DNA of 64,000 nt from Bacteroidota bacterium (GTDB lineage Bacteria; Bacteroidota; Bacteroidia; Chitinophagales; Chitinophagaceae), in contig JADJQP010000002.1 of NCBI GenBank assembly GCA_016712665.1, positions 714,693 through 778,692 on the forward strand, given 5' to 3'. Below are positions 50,001 to 59,202 of this stretch, piece after piece. The position numbers were made by a program, and so were the translations under genes. Under the pieces are notes generated by a model. The model made no database searches, was not told the origin of the DNA, and worked only from the letters and a program-made list of their open reading frames with translations. The stretch's first letter is position 1; every line of letters begins with the position of its first letter.

Positions 50001-50939
50001 CTAGCTATGAATAAATAAGGAATTGATGGATTTGTTTTCATGCGCATTTCGAATGGCAACTGAAAACAGCTGTGCGGTACTTAATACCTTAATTTTATCG
50101 CAATGATTTCGAAGAGGAATGGTATCGCATACCACCAATTCACTCAATACCGAATTTTCAATATTTTCATACGCTTTACCACTGAGTACTGGATGTGTAC
50201 AAAAAGCTCTAACACTTTTTGCGCCTTTATCCATCAACATCGCAGCACTTTTGGTTAATGTGCCGGCTGTATCGCAGATATCATCAATCAAAACAATATT
50301 ACGATCCCTTACATCACCAATTACTGTCATGGAGGCTATCTCATTGGCCCGCTTGCGTTGTTTATCACATATTACCATTTCGGCTTCAAAATAACTCGCC
50401 ACTTCACGCACCCGATTGGTACTACCAACATCAGGAGACGCAAACGTGAGGTTTTCGATCTTCAAATTCTCTATATAAGGAATAAAAATTGCAGAACTAT
50501 CCAAATGGTCCATTGGAATATCAAAGAACCCCTGAATTTGGGGTGCATGTAAATCCATGGTCATAATCCTATTGGCACCGGACTTGGCAAGTAAATTGGC
50601 CATTAATTTGGAAGCAATACTAACTCTCGGTTTGTCCTTCCTGTCTTGCCTAGCATACCCAAAATACGGAATCACTGCTGTAATATACCCAGCTGAAGCC
50701 CGTCTGGCCGCATCAATCATCATCAATAATTCCATTATATTATCGGAAGGTGCATAGGTACTTTGTACCAGAAAAACATAATCGCCCCGAACGCTCTCAT
50801 CAAATTTAGGCTGAAATTCACCATCGCTAAACTTTTGAATCACACACTTACCAAGGTCCCGACCATAAAAACCTGCTATTTTCTCAGCCAGTTCAACGGA
50901 GGCGTTTCCCGAAAATATTTTAACTCCTGATTTCAACAT
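50001..50939 (-). CDS. prs: Ribose-phosphate pyrophosphokinase
   Basis: 312 residues making PRPP from ribose-5-phosphate and ATP. Motifs: KIFSGNASVELAEKIAGFYG at the start, DGEFQPKFDESVRGDYVFLV, PYFGYARQDRKDKPR, the DLHAPQIQGFFDIP metal site and PRPP loop VLIDDICDTAGTLTKSA. Start 50939 (MLKSGVKIF) is chosen by family alignment; a TACCTTTG promoter box lies 20 bp upstream. Frame intact and length normal. Confidence 0.95.
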   Translation of the reverse strand: MLKSGVKIFSGNASVELAEKIAGFYGRDLGKCVIQKFSDGEFQPKFDESVRGDYVFLVQSTYAPSDNIMELLMMIDAARRASAGYITAVIPYFGYARQDRKDKPRVSIASKLMANLLAKSGANRIMTMDLHAPQIQGFFDIPMDHLDSSAIFIPYIENLKIENLTFASPDVGSTNRVREVASYFEAEMVICDKQRKRANEIASMTVIGDVRDRNIVLIDDICDTAGTLTKSAAMLMDKGAKSVRAFCTHPVLSGKAYENIENSVLSELVVCDTIPLRNHCDKIKVLSTAQLFSVAIRNAHENKSINSLFIHS

Positions 50940-50958
50940 ATAAAAATTTTGTAATGCA

Positions 50959-50966
50959 CAAAGGTA
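50959..50966 (-). promoter_or_regulatory. -7 promoter box TACCTTTG for prs
   Basis: Exact TAnnTTTG match on the minus strand, 19 nt before the prs start codon. Confidence 0.5.
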
Positions 50967-51097
50967 ATCGACAAAACATGGCATTCGAATTGAATTAATT
51001 CACATTGTGAATAACTCCATCTTATTTACTGAATTCAATGCTAAATGGATTCCTCCAACGTTTGTATTATTGCGATTGGTTTCAAATAAAAATTCAA

Positions 51098-52556
51098 ATG
51101 CTGCACCGCTTGTTTTGCTTACCCTTTTTGATGTTATTATTCTACTCACATGGCTATTCACAAAACCAATCCTATGCACTAAGTATTCATTTTGCAGGCA
51201 TCGATTATTATGGCTTGCAAACCGGTCATTATTTTTTACACCAAAACAAAAGCCAACAGCGAAAAGTATACTGGGATCCCGCTTTGCAAACGACGTTTAC
51301 AAAGTCGATGACGCCAAGATTTGCGATGCACACCGCGCTTACTTTTAGTGGACTTCAAATGCCATTGCTTAAGAATGATTCAAACTATATAGCGCTAAAG
51401 GAGGCCTCAGCTGCCTCGACCCCAAAACGGAATCTACCCTTTATTGCACTAGATGCCGGCATTTCATATTCCTTTATTAAAGCTGACAAAGGTTTCCTAC
51501 ATCCGTTTGCTAAAGCCGGAATCGGCTATTATGCTCATTCAGCCGGCGGTGGCATTACCACCTTCTTTGGCATTGTTTGCGATATCAAAATCTCCAAACA
51601 AGTTGCACTATCGGTGCAATCTGACGGTCATTATTCACTTAGTAACCGGTATCAATCCAGATTGCAACATGCGCTTGGCTTGAAATTCTGCTTGGGTAGC
51701 TGTAGTAAAAATAGACCCAAAATTCCTACAAGCGAAAAAGTCGGCAAATCGCCATCTAAAGTACGGGATTTCATTTCAACCCTTTCGCCGGCCAAACCCA
51801 TGCATCGTGATGCAGACGGAGATGGCATTATGGACGAGGAGGACCGTTGTCCGATGCATGCCGGCACCAAAGAATGGAATGGTTGCCCGGACCGCGACAA
51901 CGATCATATTCCCGATCATAAAGATTCGTGTCCAGACTTAGCAGGTCCTCTTGTACTGAATGGTTGTCCCGATAAAGATGGGGATGAAGTAACCGACGAT
52001 AAGGATAAATGCCCGGATATAAAGGGCTTGGTGGCGCTTGGGGGGTGTCCCGACAGCGATACGGATGGCATTGCCGATATTCTTGATAAATGTCCAAGCA
52101 CCTTTGCAAAAACAGTAGACGGCTGTCCCGAGCCACCTGTCATAGAGCCTCCCACTCCCTTGATTGATGCGGTTCAGCTGCGACAAAAGGAATCTGCAAA
52201 AAGGGTACGGGAAGCAGCCAAACAAATTCTATTTCAGCCAAATTCCTTTACCGTGGATTCATCGGTGTTTTTTGCTTTGGATACCATTGCTTCCATATTG
52301 AAAGCCGATAGCCTGCTGTTGCTCGACATTGAAGGCCATACAGATAGCAGCGGCAATGCCGAAAAAAACCTGCAACTCTCACAAAATCGTGCCGATGCCT
52401 GTAAAGAGTATCTGATTCAAAAAGGAATAGAGGAGCATCGGATATCCAGTGTTGGATATGGTGATATGAATCCCATTTCAGACAATAATACCCCCTGAAG
52501 GGAGATCGGCCAACCGAAGAACCGATTTCCTTTTGCATGTGGCTGAAAAGGAGTAA
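51098..52556 (+). CDS. OmpA family protein with thrombospondin type 3 repeats (one frameshift)
   Basis: 485 residues after repair. Signal peptide (LFCLPFLMLLFYSHGYSQ), an N-terminal barrel-like part, then about four calcium-binding TSP3 repeats (DADGDGIMDEEDRCPMHAGT, DRDNDHIPDHKDSCPD, DKDGDEVTDDKDKCPD, DSDTDGIADILDKCPS), then an OmpA peptidoglycan-binding domain (LDIEGHTDSSGNAEKNLQLS). The frame breaks at C5 52491-52495; removing one C gives NNTPEGRSANRRTDFLLHVA, the canonical OmpA ending, and a stop at 52554-52556. It likely tethers the outer membrane to the wall. Confidence 0.86.
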
Positions 52557-52648
52557 ACGCCCCTAGTTAAAGCCTGATTTTCAATAATTTAACGTTTTGG
52601 CACAATATTTGGTTTAGGTATTTGGACAAAAAAGCAAAAACTACTGCC

Positions 52649-53146
52649 ATGCAATCATTCAAAACACTCCTTTTCAGCTTTATATTGGTTACTTTGGGGT
52701 ATATTTCTACAGCCCAAAACAAGCAGTCAGACGTGGTACGTAGCCATTTTGAAGATAAAATATCCGAATTATATACCAAATATAAAACCGATGGTTTTGT
52801 TACCTATAAAGGAGGTACCATCAATATGGAAAAAAACACCGAATTTCCCATTCTTGTGGAATTAAAGGAAGGCCGTTGGTATCAATTTGTGGTAATTGGC
52901 GATCCTGAAGCTAAAAAATTAGAAATGAAATTGGGTCTTGAAGGGGTAGGTCATATTGTTACCGACAAATTCAAAACGGAAAATACCAATGAATACTGGA
53001 CACAATTTTCATTCATTTGCCCTCGTGATGGACGATATCTATTAACTTTTTACCAAAAAGGAAATAAAAAAGAAATGCTTGGTCATGTGGGCATCTTACA
53101 AAGACCTAACAAAACATCGGAAGGGGTTTATACCTTCAAACATTAA
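52649..53146 (+). CDS. Secreted hypothetical protein
   Basis: 165 residues starting with a signal peptide (MQSFKTLLFSFILVTLGYIS then TAQ). The mature part looks beta-rich (FPILVELKEGRWYQFVVIGD, YWTQFSFICPRDGRYLLTFY), resembling PPC-like beta-sandwiches, but no family is recognised. A terminator follows at 53178-53204. Periplasmic or surface location is inferred. Confidence 0.65.
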   Translation: MQSFKTLLFSFILVTLGYISTAQNKQSDVVRSHFEDKISELYTKYKTDGFVTYKGGTINMEKNTEFPILVELKEGRWYQFVVIGDPEAKKLEMKLGLEGVGHIVTDKFKTENTNEYWTQFSFICPRDGRYLLTFYQKGNKKEMLGHVGILQRPNKTSEGVYTFKH

Positions 53147-53177
53147 TACAAAAATTCTTGCTAGTTTAATTTGAAAT

Positions 53178-53204
53178 GGTTGTCCTTCTGGGGCAACTTT
53201 TTTT
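53178..53204 (+). terminator. Hairpin terminator after the secreted hypothetical gene
   Basis: GGTTGTCC pairs with GGGGCAAC (including G-U pairs) around a short loop, followed by seven T residues. Confidence 0.65.
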
Positions 53205-53237
53205 GTGATGCATGGCATTATAAGCTATATTAGACCC

Positions 53238-53846
53238 ATGAAAAATCGAAAATGGCTACTACTCCCCTTCTTTTTTTTACACGCACATTTTGTGGCAGCC
53301 CAATTAAATGCCTATCAACGCAGTATTCACGAACATAGGCAGGCATATAAAGAAGAATTTTTGACGGATGAAAATAGTCCGCTCAAAAAAGAGGATACCG
53401 CCTTCCTTAGATTTTTTGAACCCCATAGTGGCTATATCGTTCATGCGCAATTCGAAAAAATAGAGGATAAAAGCGGATTCGATATGCAAACCCATAATGG
53501 GGTACTAAAAAAATATTTTATCTATGGTTTTGTAACCTTCACCTTGCAAGGAAAAAACTGTACATTATTTATCTATCAAAGCGAAAAACTACGTACCAAA
53601 GCCGGAATGGAAGATCATCTTTTTATACCGTTTACCGACAATACAAATTATGAACAAAGCTTTGGCGGAGGCAGATACCTTGATTTCAAAATCAAAGACA
53701 TTCAGAACAATAAACTCATTATTGATTTTAATAAATGTTACAATCCCTATTGTGCCTACAAGGAGGGCTATGCCTGCCCGATACCCCCCAAAGAAAACGA
53801 CGTAACGATTCGAATAGAGGCGGGTGAAAAACTATTTGCTAAATAA
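53238..53846 (+). CDS. DUF1684 domain-containing secreted protein
   Basis: 202 residues with a signal peptide (MKNRKWLLLPFFFLHAHFVA then AQ). The DUF1684 pattern is visible: HRQAYKEEFLTDENSPLKKE, GFVTFTLQGKNCTLFIYQSE, LFIPFTDNTNYEQSFGGGRY and CYNPYCAYKEGYACPIPPKEN. No enzymatic role is established for the family to my knowledge. The start at 53238 is chosen at the signal peptide. It is convergent with the PhnA-like gene, with 2 bp between. Confidence 0.78.
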   Translation: MKNRKWLLLPFFFLHAHFVAAQLNAYQRSIHEHRQAYKEEFLTDENSPLKKEDTAFLRFFEPHSGYIVHAQFEKIEDKSGFDMQTHNGVLKKYFIYGFVTFTLQGKNCTLFIYQSEKLRTKAGMEDHLFIPFTDNTNYEQSFGGGRYLDFKIKDIQNNKLIIDFNKCYNPYCAYKEGYACPIPPKENDVTIRIEAGEKLFAK

Positions 53847-53848
53847 TT

Positions 53849-54442
53849 TTATTCCTTCGGATTCGACTTGCGAACATACTTGGTTAAAATCACAATTTGT
53901 GAGCCGTTTACCTTGCCCTCAATTTGCTCCGGATTATCTTCTACCAAGCGGATATTTCGCACCACGGTGCCCAACTTGGCACTAAAGGTGGCTCCTTTCA
54001 CATCTAGGGTTTTTACCAATACCACCGCATCGCCCTTCTGCAAAGGAGCTCCATAACAATCTACATGTATGGCAGCAGCCCCATCTCCGGATTCTTCACG
54101 GATACCCATTTTTGCCCAAGCCAATCGTTCATCTTCAAGATAAGCCATATCTAATAAATCTACTGCCCAATCAAATTGCTGCAGTTGATGTAGCATACGC
54201 CAGCTTATTACTTGCACAGCGCCAAGCTCACTCCAGATTCCTTCATTCAAACAACGCCAATGATTTTCATCCAAGGGGCTTTTACCTTCTATTTGATCTT
54301 TACAAACCGTACAAATAAATACATGATTTCCGGCGTCACTACCCGGACTATTTGGAATGAGATAAGCCGTATTACCATCGGCGCTACCGCACAATTCACA
54401 CTTGTTGTGGCTTCGTGCTTGCAATTCGTTTAATATACTCAT
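53849..54442 (-). CDS. PhnA/YjdM-like zinc-ribbon protein
   Basis: 197 residues. The N-terminal zinc ribbon has CELCGS and later CTVCKD, followed by WRCLNEGIWSELGAVQVIS. The C-terminal PhnA domain contains DCYGAPLQKGDAVVLVKTLDVKG and VRNIRLVEDNPEQIEGKVNG. Named after the alkylphosphonate locus, but the family has no proven role in phosphonate use and no such genes are nearby. Cytosolic. Confidence 0.83.
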   Translation of the reverse strand: MSILNELQARSHNKCELCGSADGNTAYLIPNSPGSDAGNHVFICTVCKDQIEGKSPLDENHWRCLNEGIWSELGAVQVISWRMLHQLQQFDWAVDLLDMAYLEDERLAWAKMGIREESGDGAAAIHVDCYGAPLQKGDAVVLVKTLDVKGATFSAKLGTVVRNIRLVEDNPEQIEGKVNGSQIVILTKYVRKSNPKE

Positions 54443-54522
54443 AGAGGCACAAAGGTAGTGCGGTGTTGTAATCTTTAATAATAAAAAATACCTTTTTTGA
54501 GGTTCAACACGCTTTTCTTACA

Positions 54523-56013
54523 TCAAGATGAAAAGGGAACTTCGTATAATTCAGTAATAAAATTAGATTGAAAAGAGGATTGCTCATTCCTACATTCGAA
54601 AATATTCTTCTTGGGATTGTAGGTGTAGTTTTGCACGAGTTCTTTAAAGTTTTTGGCGATAAACGAAATGCTTTCAATTAAATAATCTACCTCCTTATCA
54701 GTAAAGGTGGGATGTAATGAAAGTCGTATCCATCCCGGCCTAACAAAAAGTTCACCCTTATGTATAGCAGCTAAAATAGTTGAGGATTGCTCCTTGTTGA
54801 TATTCAAAAGATAGTGACCATAGGTGCCCGCACAAGCACAACCTCCCCTCACTTGAATACCAAAATAATCGTTGAGTAATTTGACACCTAAATTGTAATG
54901 CAAATCCTTAATATAAAAGGATATGGCACCAATGCGGTGACGTAAATTTCCTGCCAAAATATGGATGTTTTCAACAGCACCTAGTCCGTTCATCACTGTT
55001 TCAACTAATACTTCCTCTCGCTTAACTATATTGTCGACACCCATTTCATGTTTCAATTTAAAACAAAGGGCTGCGCGTATTCCTTGTAAAAAAGGCGGTG
55101 TGCCGCCATCTTCCCGGTCTTCTACACTATCGATATACTCGTGAAATTTCCATGGGGTAGTAAACTTAACTGTGCCCCCTCCCGAATGATCTGGAACGGC
55201 ATTATCATAGAGTTTTTTATTGAGTACCATAATGCCGGGTGTACCGGGGCCACCCAAAAATTTATGCGGCGAAATAAAAATCACATCCAATTGTTGCAAG
55301 GGATTTTCGGGATGCATATCAATGGCAACATAGGGGCCCGAACAGGCAAAATCGACAAAGCAGTACCCACCGGCGGTATGAATCATTTCTGCCATGGCAT
55401 AATAGGGCGTAATGATACCTGTAACATTTGAACAGGCACTAATACTTGCAATTTTCAAGGGCCTGTCCGTATACATTTCTAACAAGGTCGCAAAATGTGC
55501 CAGATCTACTTGCCCCTCCTCATTTGGTTGAATGATTTCAACGTCCGCAATGGTTTCTAACCAAGAGGTATGATTTGAATGATGCTCAATATGGGTAATA
55601 AAAACAATAGGCCGGTCGCACTCATCACATAGGGTAGAATCCTTAATATAAAGTTTGGATTTTTCGGCAATACGCAAACCCAGAATACGTTGCAATTTAT
55701 TAATTGAATCGGTCATCCCCGAACCTGAAAAAATCAAGGCATCCTCTGTATTCGCATTCACACAACGTTTAATATACTCCTTTGATTCGTGGTAGGCCCG
55801 GGTCATTAAGGTACCGGTTATGGAGGTTTCGGTATGGGTACTTGCACAAAAGGGTGCAATTTTTTCCAACATAACTTTTTCTATGGGACCATATAATCGG
55901 CCACTTGCTATCCAATCGGCATATACAATTTGCTTTTCGCCAAAAGGAGTGGGAAACAGCTGCTCGACACCAATAATTTGATTTCGAAATTTGCTGAAAT
56001 AGGCTTCATTCAT
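54523..56013 (-). CDS. Class V aminotransferase-fold PLP enzyme (cysteine desulfurase-like)
   Basis: 496 residues. The PLP lysine is in DVIFISPHKFLGGPGTPGIM. Upstream features include DWIASGRLYGPIEKVM, THIEHHSNHTSWLE and CFVDFACSGPYVAID. A cysteine-rich loop (RGGCACAGTYGHYL) lies where cysteine desulfurases hold their catalytic Cys. It may release sulfur or selenium from amino acids or act in another lyase reaction; no iron-sulfur assembly genes are adjacent. Longer than typical SufS by about 90 residues. Confidence 0.78.
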   Translation of the reverse strand: MNEAYFSKFRNQIIGVEQLFPTPFGEKQIVYADWIASGRLYGPIEKVMLEKIAPFCASTHTETSITGTLMTRAYHESKEYIKRCVNANTEDALIFSGSGMTDSINKLQRILGLRIAEKSKLYIKDSTLCDECDRPIVFITHIEHHSNHTSWLETIADVEIIQPNEEGQVDLAHFATLLEMYTDRPLKIASISACSNVTGIITPYYAMAEMIHTAGGYCFVDFACSGPYVAIDMHPENPLQQLDVIFISPHKFLGGPGTPGIMVLNKKLYDNAVPDHSGGGTVKFTTPWKFHEYIDSVEDREDGGTPPFLQGIRAALCFKLKHEMGVDNIVKREEVLVETVMNGLGAVENIHILAGNLRHRIGAISFYIKDLHYNLGVKLLNDYFGIQVRGGCACAGTYGHYLLNINKEQSSTILAAIHKGELFVRPGWIRLSLHPTFTDKEVDYLIESISFIAKNFKELVQNYTYNPKKNIFECRNEQSSFQSNFITELYEVPFSS

Positions 56014-56073
56014 AAATAGACTATTAAAAGAATAAGGCTGCGAAGTTACTAAAAAGAACTAGCTATCAAATGC

Positions 56074-56727
56074 TTAAAATCGAATGGGTTCGTCTAGCAA
56101 AGAATTCAATTTAGAAAAATGACGGCATCCCAAAAATCCATTATATGCTGAAAAAGGCGAAGGGTGCGCCGCTTTGAGCACGGTATGCTTGTGGGTGTCT
56201 ATTAGCCCCTCCTTTTGCTGGGCAAATTTCCCCCATAAAACAAAAACCACCCCACGCTTCTCGTCTGAAACCTTTTTAATAACTGCATCTGTAAAGGTTT
56301 CCCAGCCAATATGTGCATGACTCATCGGCTTAGCAGCCTCCACTGTTAAAGAAGCATTGAGCATCAATATACCCTGCTGTGCCCAATGACTCAAATCGCC
56401 GTTATTTGGAATTGGCAACCCGATATCGCTATGTAGTTCCTTGTAAATATTGGCCAATGAAGGCGGAATTTTTACTCCCGGATTAACACTAAAACAAAGT
56501 CCATGTGCCTGATTGGGCCCATGGTAAGGATCTTGACCCAGCAACAAAACCCGTACTTTGGAAAAGGGAGTTAGTTCAAAAGCCCTAAAAATATCAGGTC
56601 CTTTAGGATAAATTACCTTGCCCAACTGCTTTTCCTGCCTCAAAAAATGGACAATCTCTTCAAAATAGGGCTTGTCAAACTCCTCTTTCAGGACGGTTTT
56701 CCAACTTTCTTCAATGCTAATTTTCAT
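56074..56727 (-). CDS. ung: Uracil-DNA glycosylase
   Basis: 217 residues with the catalytic water-activating motif VLLLGQDPYHGPNQAHGLCF, SHAHIGWETFTDAVI and the HPSPFSAYNGFLGCRHFSK DNA-binding loop. It removes uracil from DNA in base-excision repair. Start 56727 (MKISIEESWKTVLKEEF) is chosen by family length. Divergent from the 104-residue membrane gene. Confidence 0.95.
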   Translation of the reverse strand: MKISIEESWKTVLKEEFDKPYFEEIVHFLRQEKQLGKVIYPKGPDIFRAFELTPFSKVRVLLLGQDPYHGPNQAHGLCFSVNPGVKIPPSLANIYKELHSDIGLPIPNNGDLSHWAQQGILMLNASLTVEAAKPMSHAHIGWETFTDAVIKKVSDEKRGVVFVLWGKFAQQKEGLIDTHKHTVLKAAHPSPFSAYNGFLGCRHFSKLNSLLDEPIRF

Positions 56728-56779
56728 AATTTTGAACAAGTTTATGAAACAATTTTGCTTTTTTGAAACAAAAATCATA

Positions 56780-56787
56780 TACTTTTG
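56780..56787 (+). promoter_or_regulatory. -7 promoter box TACTTTTG
   Basis: Exact TAnnTTTG match 20 nt before the ATG at 56808, in the ung-divergent gap. Confidence 0.45.
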
Positions 56788-56807
56788 CAATACCTAAAAA
56801 TAGCACC

Positions 56808-57122
56808 ATGCACTTTTTTCAAAATTCCTGGTTTTTGGCTTATGGTAGTTGGTTTCTACTACTGATTTTAGGAACCATCGGAATAATCGCATACATCCAT
56901 AATAAACAAAAGTTTTTGCGAAGGATTGCGGTCTATTTTACCATCACTTTATTTTTTGGCATCAGCGTTTCTCTTAATTCACAACGAAGTTTATTTGTTT
57001 CGGCAGCCACTCCTACTTCCTTAGAATTAAACAATGGCGAACGAGAAATGGAAAGCCCTTCTTTGATGACCAATTTGTTTCGACTGATAGGCTCCATGCT
57101 TCGAGACAAAATCTCAAATTAA
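56808..57122 (+). CDS. Small hypothetical membrane protein
   Basis: 104 residues with two hydrophobic segments (FLAYGSWFLLLILGTIGIIAY; IAVYFTITLFFGISVSL) and a polar C-terminal tail. No family recognised. The start at 56808 is supported by an upstream TACTTTTG box; an earlier in-frame TTG is less likely. It precedes the BatA-like gene on the same strand. Confidence 0.55.
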   Translation: MHFFQNSWFLAYGSWFLLLILGTIGIIAYIHNKQKFLRRIAVYFTITLFFGISVSLNSQRSLFVSAATPTSLELNNGEREMESPSLMTNLFRLIGSMLRDKISN

Positions 57123-57136
57123 TTTTTATTGGCTCT

Positions 57137-57155
57137 GCTATATTATAAATATAGC
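57137..57155 (+). terminator. Palindromic hairpin GCTATATT-ATA-AATATAGC
   Basis: Perfect 8-bp stem with a 3-base loop followed by TTATTTTTG. It can end the upstream 104-residue gene, and it directly abuts the promoter box of the next gene, so it may also be a regulatory site. Confidence 0.5.
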
Positions 57156-57156
57156 T

Positions 57157-57164
57157 TATTTTTG
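57157..57164 (+). promoter_or_regulatory. -7 promoter box TATTTTTG for the BatA-domain gene
   Basis: Exact TAnnTTTG match, 5 nt before the GTG start at 57170, again suggesting a nearly leaderless transcript. Confidence 0.5.
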
Positions 57165-57169
57165 CGCCT

Positions 57170-59191
57170 GTGAATTTTTTATATCCCTTATTTTTGATTG
57201 CAGCGTCCGCAATTGCTATACCAATCATAATTCACCTTTTCAATTTCAAAAAATATAAGAAAGTTCTGTTTCCGGATATTCGATTTCTGAGGGAACTACA
57301 TGAGCAAACACAAAAACACTCCAAGCTCAAACATCTACTCATTTTAGCATGTAGAATACTAACACTCTTGTTTCTGGTATTGGCCTTTGCGCAACCTTTT
57401 TTTGAAAAAGACAAAGACAAAATGAATCAGGCCCCCAAAGCAGTCAGTTTTTATATCGACAATTCATTTAGTATGGGTATCGAAAAAAATTCGCTTTCGA
57501 TGCTGGATATCGCTAAAGGAAAAGCCAAAGAAATAATTGAGTCGTATGGCGATAATGATAAAATACAAATTCTAAGCAATGACTTCGGTTTCAATGAAAA
57601 TAAATTTCTTACCAAAAATGAAGCCCTACGCTTTTTAAGTACCATACAATTATCTCCAAAAAGTAAAAAGACCATTAGTATTCTTGAAAAGCAAAAACAA
57701 TTGCTCAGTACCGAAGCCGCATATCAAAAGCAACTTATTTTCATATCCGATTTTCAAAAAAGTCAATTTGCTGCCGACATCACCACTACCGATTCCATCA
57801 AAAAGATTTTTATTTCCGTAAATGCCAGTAGCCGTAATAATATATCAATTGATACCGCTTATTTCGAAACTCCCTTCATTGTGTTGAATGAAGACAATCC
57901 GATTCAGGTAAAATTAAAAAACAATAGTGAGGAGGAGCTCAGTACCTCACTTACCTTAAAGGTAAATAAGCAATTAAAAAACGTTGCCAATATCACCTTA
58001 AAGGCGCAGGAGACTAGCCTACATACCCTACCCTTTACCCCATCGGGCGCCGGTACGCAAAATGTAGAACTCTTTATAAACGACTACCCGGTTACCTTTG
58101 ATGATACCTTTTATATGGCCGGAAAAGTAAATGCGAGTTATACCGTATTGATTATCAATCAAAACAATTCCAATGCCTATTTAAGCTCTGTGTTCAAACC
58201 GGGTATTCAATTTAAAGTAGATAATTTTCAAGCAGCAACGGTCAATACCTCCCTATTCAAAAATTATTCATTAATAATTTTAAACGGAGTAAACACCCTA
58301 AGCGAAGCAGTGAGCAACTCTCTTGTTCAGTATGCAAATGCCGGCGGCAGTATCTTAAATTTCGCACCGGTCAATACCAATACAGCAGGCATCAACGCTT
58401 TTTTATCAAAATGTGCCGGTTGTAGCTATACCCAATTTGACACCTCCAAATTGAATGTCAGTAGCTATAATAAATCGCATGAATTATTCAGAGATCTTTT
58501 TGTAAAGGCTCCTGATAATATTGATTTGCCCCTTGCTTATAAACGATTTCTTATTTCTGCCAATGCACTTAGCAGCGAACAAAAATTATTTACCTTTTCA
58601 AATGGCGATGCCTTTTTAACCCAGTTCAGAGTTGGCAATGGGCAACTATTTGTGTGTGCTTCCAGCGCTGAAAGCAATGCCAGTACCTTTCCAAAATCAT
58701 ATTGGTTTTTACCTCTGATTTATAAAATGGCCTTTAGCAATCAAACCAATTCTATTAACGCATTAACCATCAACAAAAACCCTAATCTTTTGATACCCAA
58801 TGATAAAATGTCTGATAAAACCATTTATCATTTACTGAAAGACGATTTGGATGCCATTCCGGAACAACGGGCTTCGGGTAATAAAATGCTGATTAATATC
58901 AACAATGCCGTTTCGCATGCCGGTTTCTACTCTCTTAAACTTCCTGATGCAGACGATAGCACCAGTATTGCTGTCAACTACGATCGGTCAGAATCACAAC
59001 TTGATTATTGGCAGATGCAGGACCTTAAAAAAAGCGCCAAATTGAAAAATGCCGAGTGGCTCACAGAAAGCAATAGCAGTGCTGCTTCTATCAATGAATT
59101 GCAACATGGCATCCCACTATGGAAAGTTTGTATTATTTTAGCGCTGCTATTTTTGTTAACTGAAATCCTTTTGATTCGATTTTTGAAATAA
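57170..59191 (+). CDS. BatA domain-containing membrane protein
   Basis: 673 residues, GTG start. The N-terminal double helix of the BatA type is clear (FLYPLFLIAASAIAIPIIIH, then LNF/KYKK and HLLILACRILTLLFLVLAFA with FPDIRFLREL between). A von Willebrand-like domain follows (VSFYIDNSFSMGIEKNSLSM is the MIDAS-like DxSxS position), and a long extracytoplasmic region and a final C-terminal helix (WKVCIILALLFLLTEILLI). Such proteins occur in Bacteroidota near dihydroorotase; function is not established. The dead dihydroorotase-like gene follows 11 bp later. Confidence 0.82.
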   Translation: MNFLYPLFLIAASAIAIPIIIHLFNFKKYKKVLFPDIRFLRELHEQTQKHSKLKHLLILACRILTLLFLVLAFAQPFFEKDKDKMNQAPKAVSFYIDNSFSMGIEKNSLSMLDIAKGKAKEIIESYGDNDKIQILSNDFGFNENKFLTKNEALRFLSTIQLSPKSKKTISILEKQKQLLSTEAAYQKQLIFISDFQKSQFAADITTTDSIKKIFISVNASSRNNISIDTAYFETPFIVLNEDNPIQVKLKNNSEEELSTSLTLKVNKQLKNVANITLKAQETSLHTLPFTPSGAGTQNVELFINDYPVTFDDTFYMAGKVNASYTVLIINQNNSNAYLSSVFKPGIQFKVDNFQAATVNTSLFKNYSLIILNGVNTLSEAVSNSLVQYANAGGSILNFAPVNTNTAGINAFLSKCAGCSYTQFDTSKLNVSSYNKSHELFRDLFVKAPDNIDLPLAYKRFLISANALSSEQKLFTFSNGDAFLTQFRVGNGQLFVCASSAESNASTFPKSYWFLPLIYKMAFSNQTNSINALTINKNPNLLIPNDKMSDKTIYHLLKDDLDAIPEQRASGNKMLININNAVSHAGFYSLKLPDADDSTSIAVNYDRSESQLDYWQMQDLKKSAKLKNAEWLTESNSSAASINELQHGIPLWKVCIILALLFLLTEILLIRFLK

Positions 59192-59202
59192 TTTTTTAAA
59201 CC

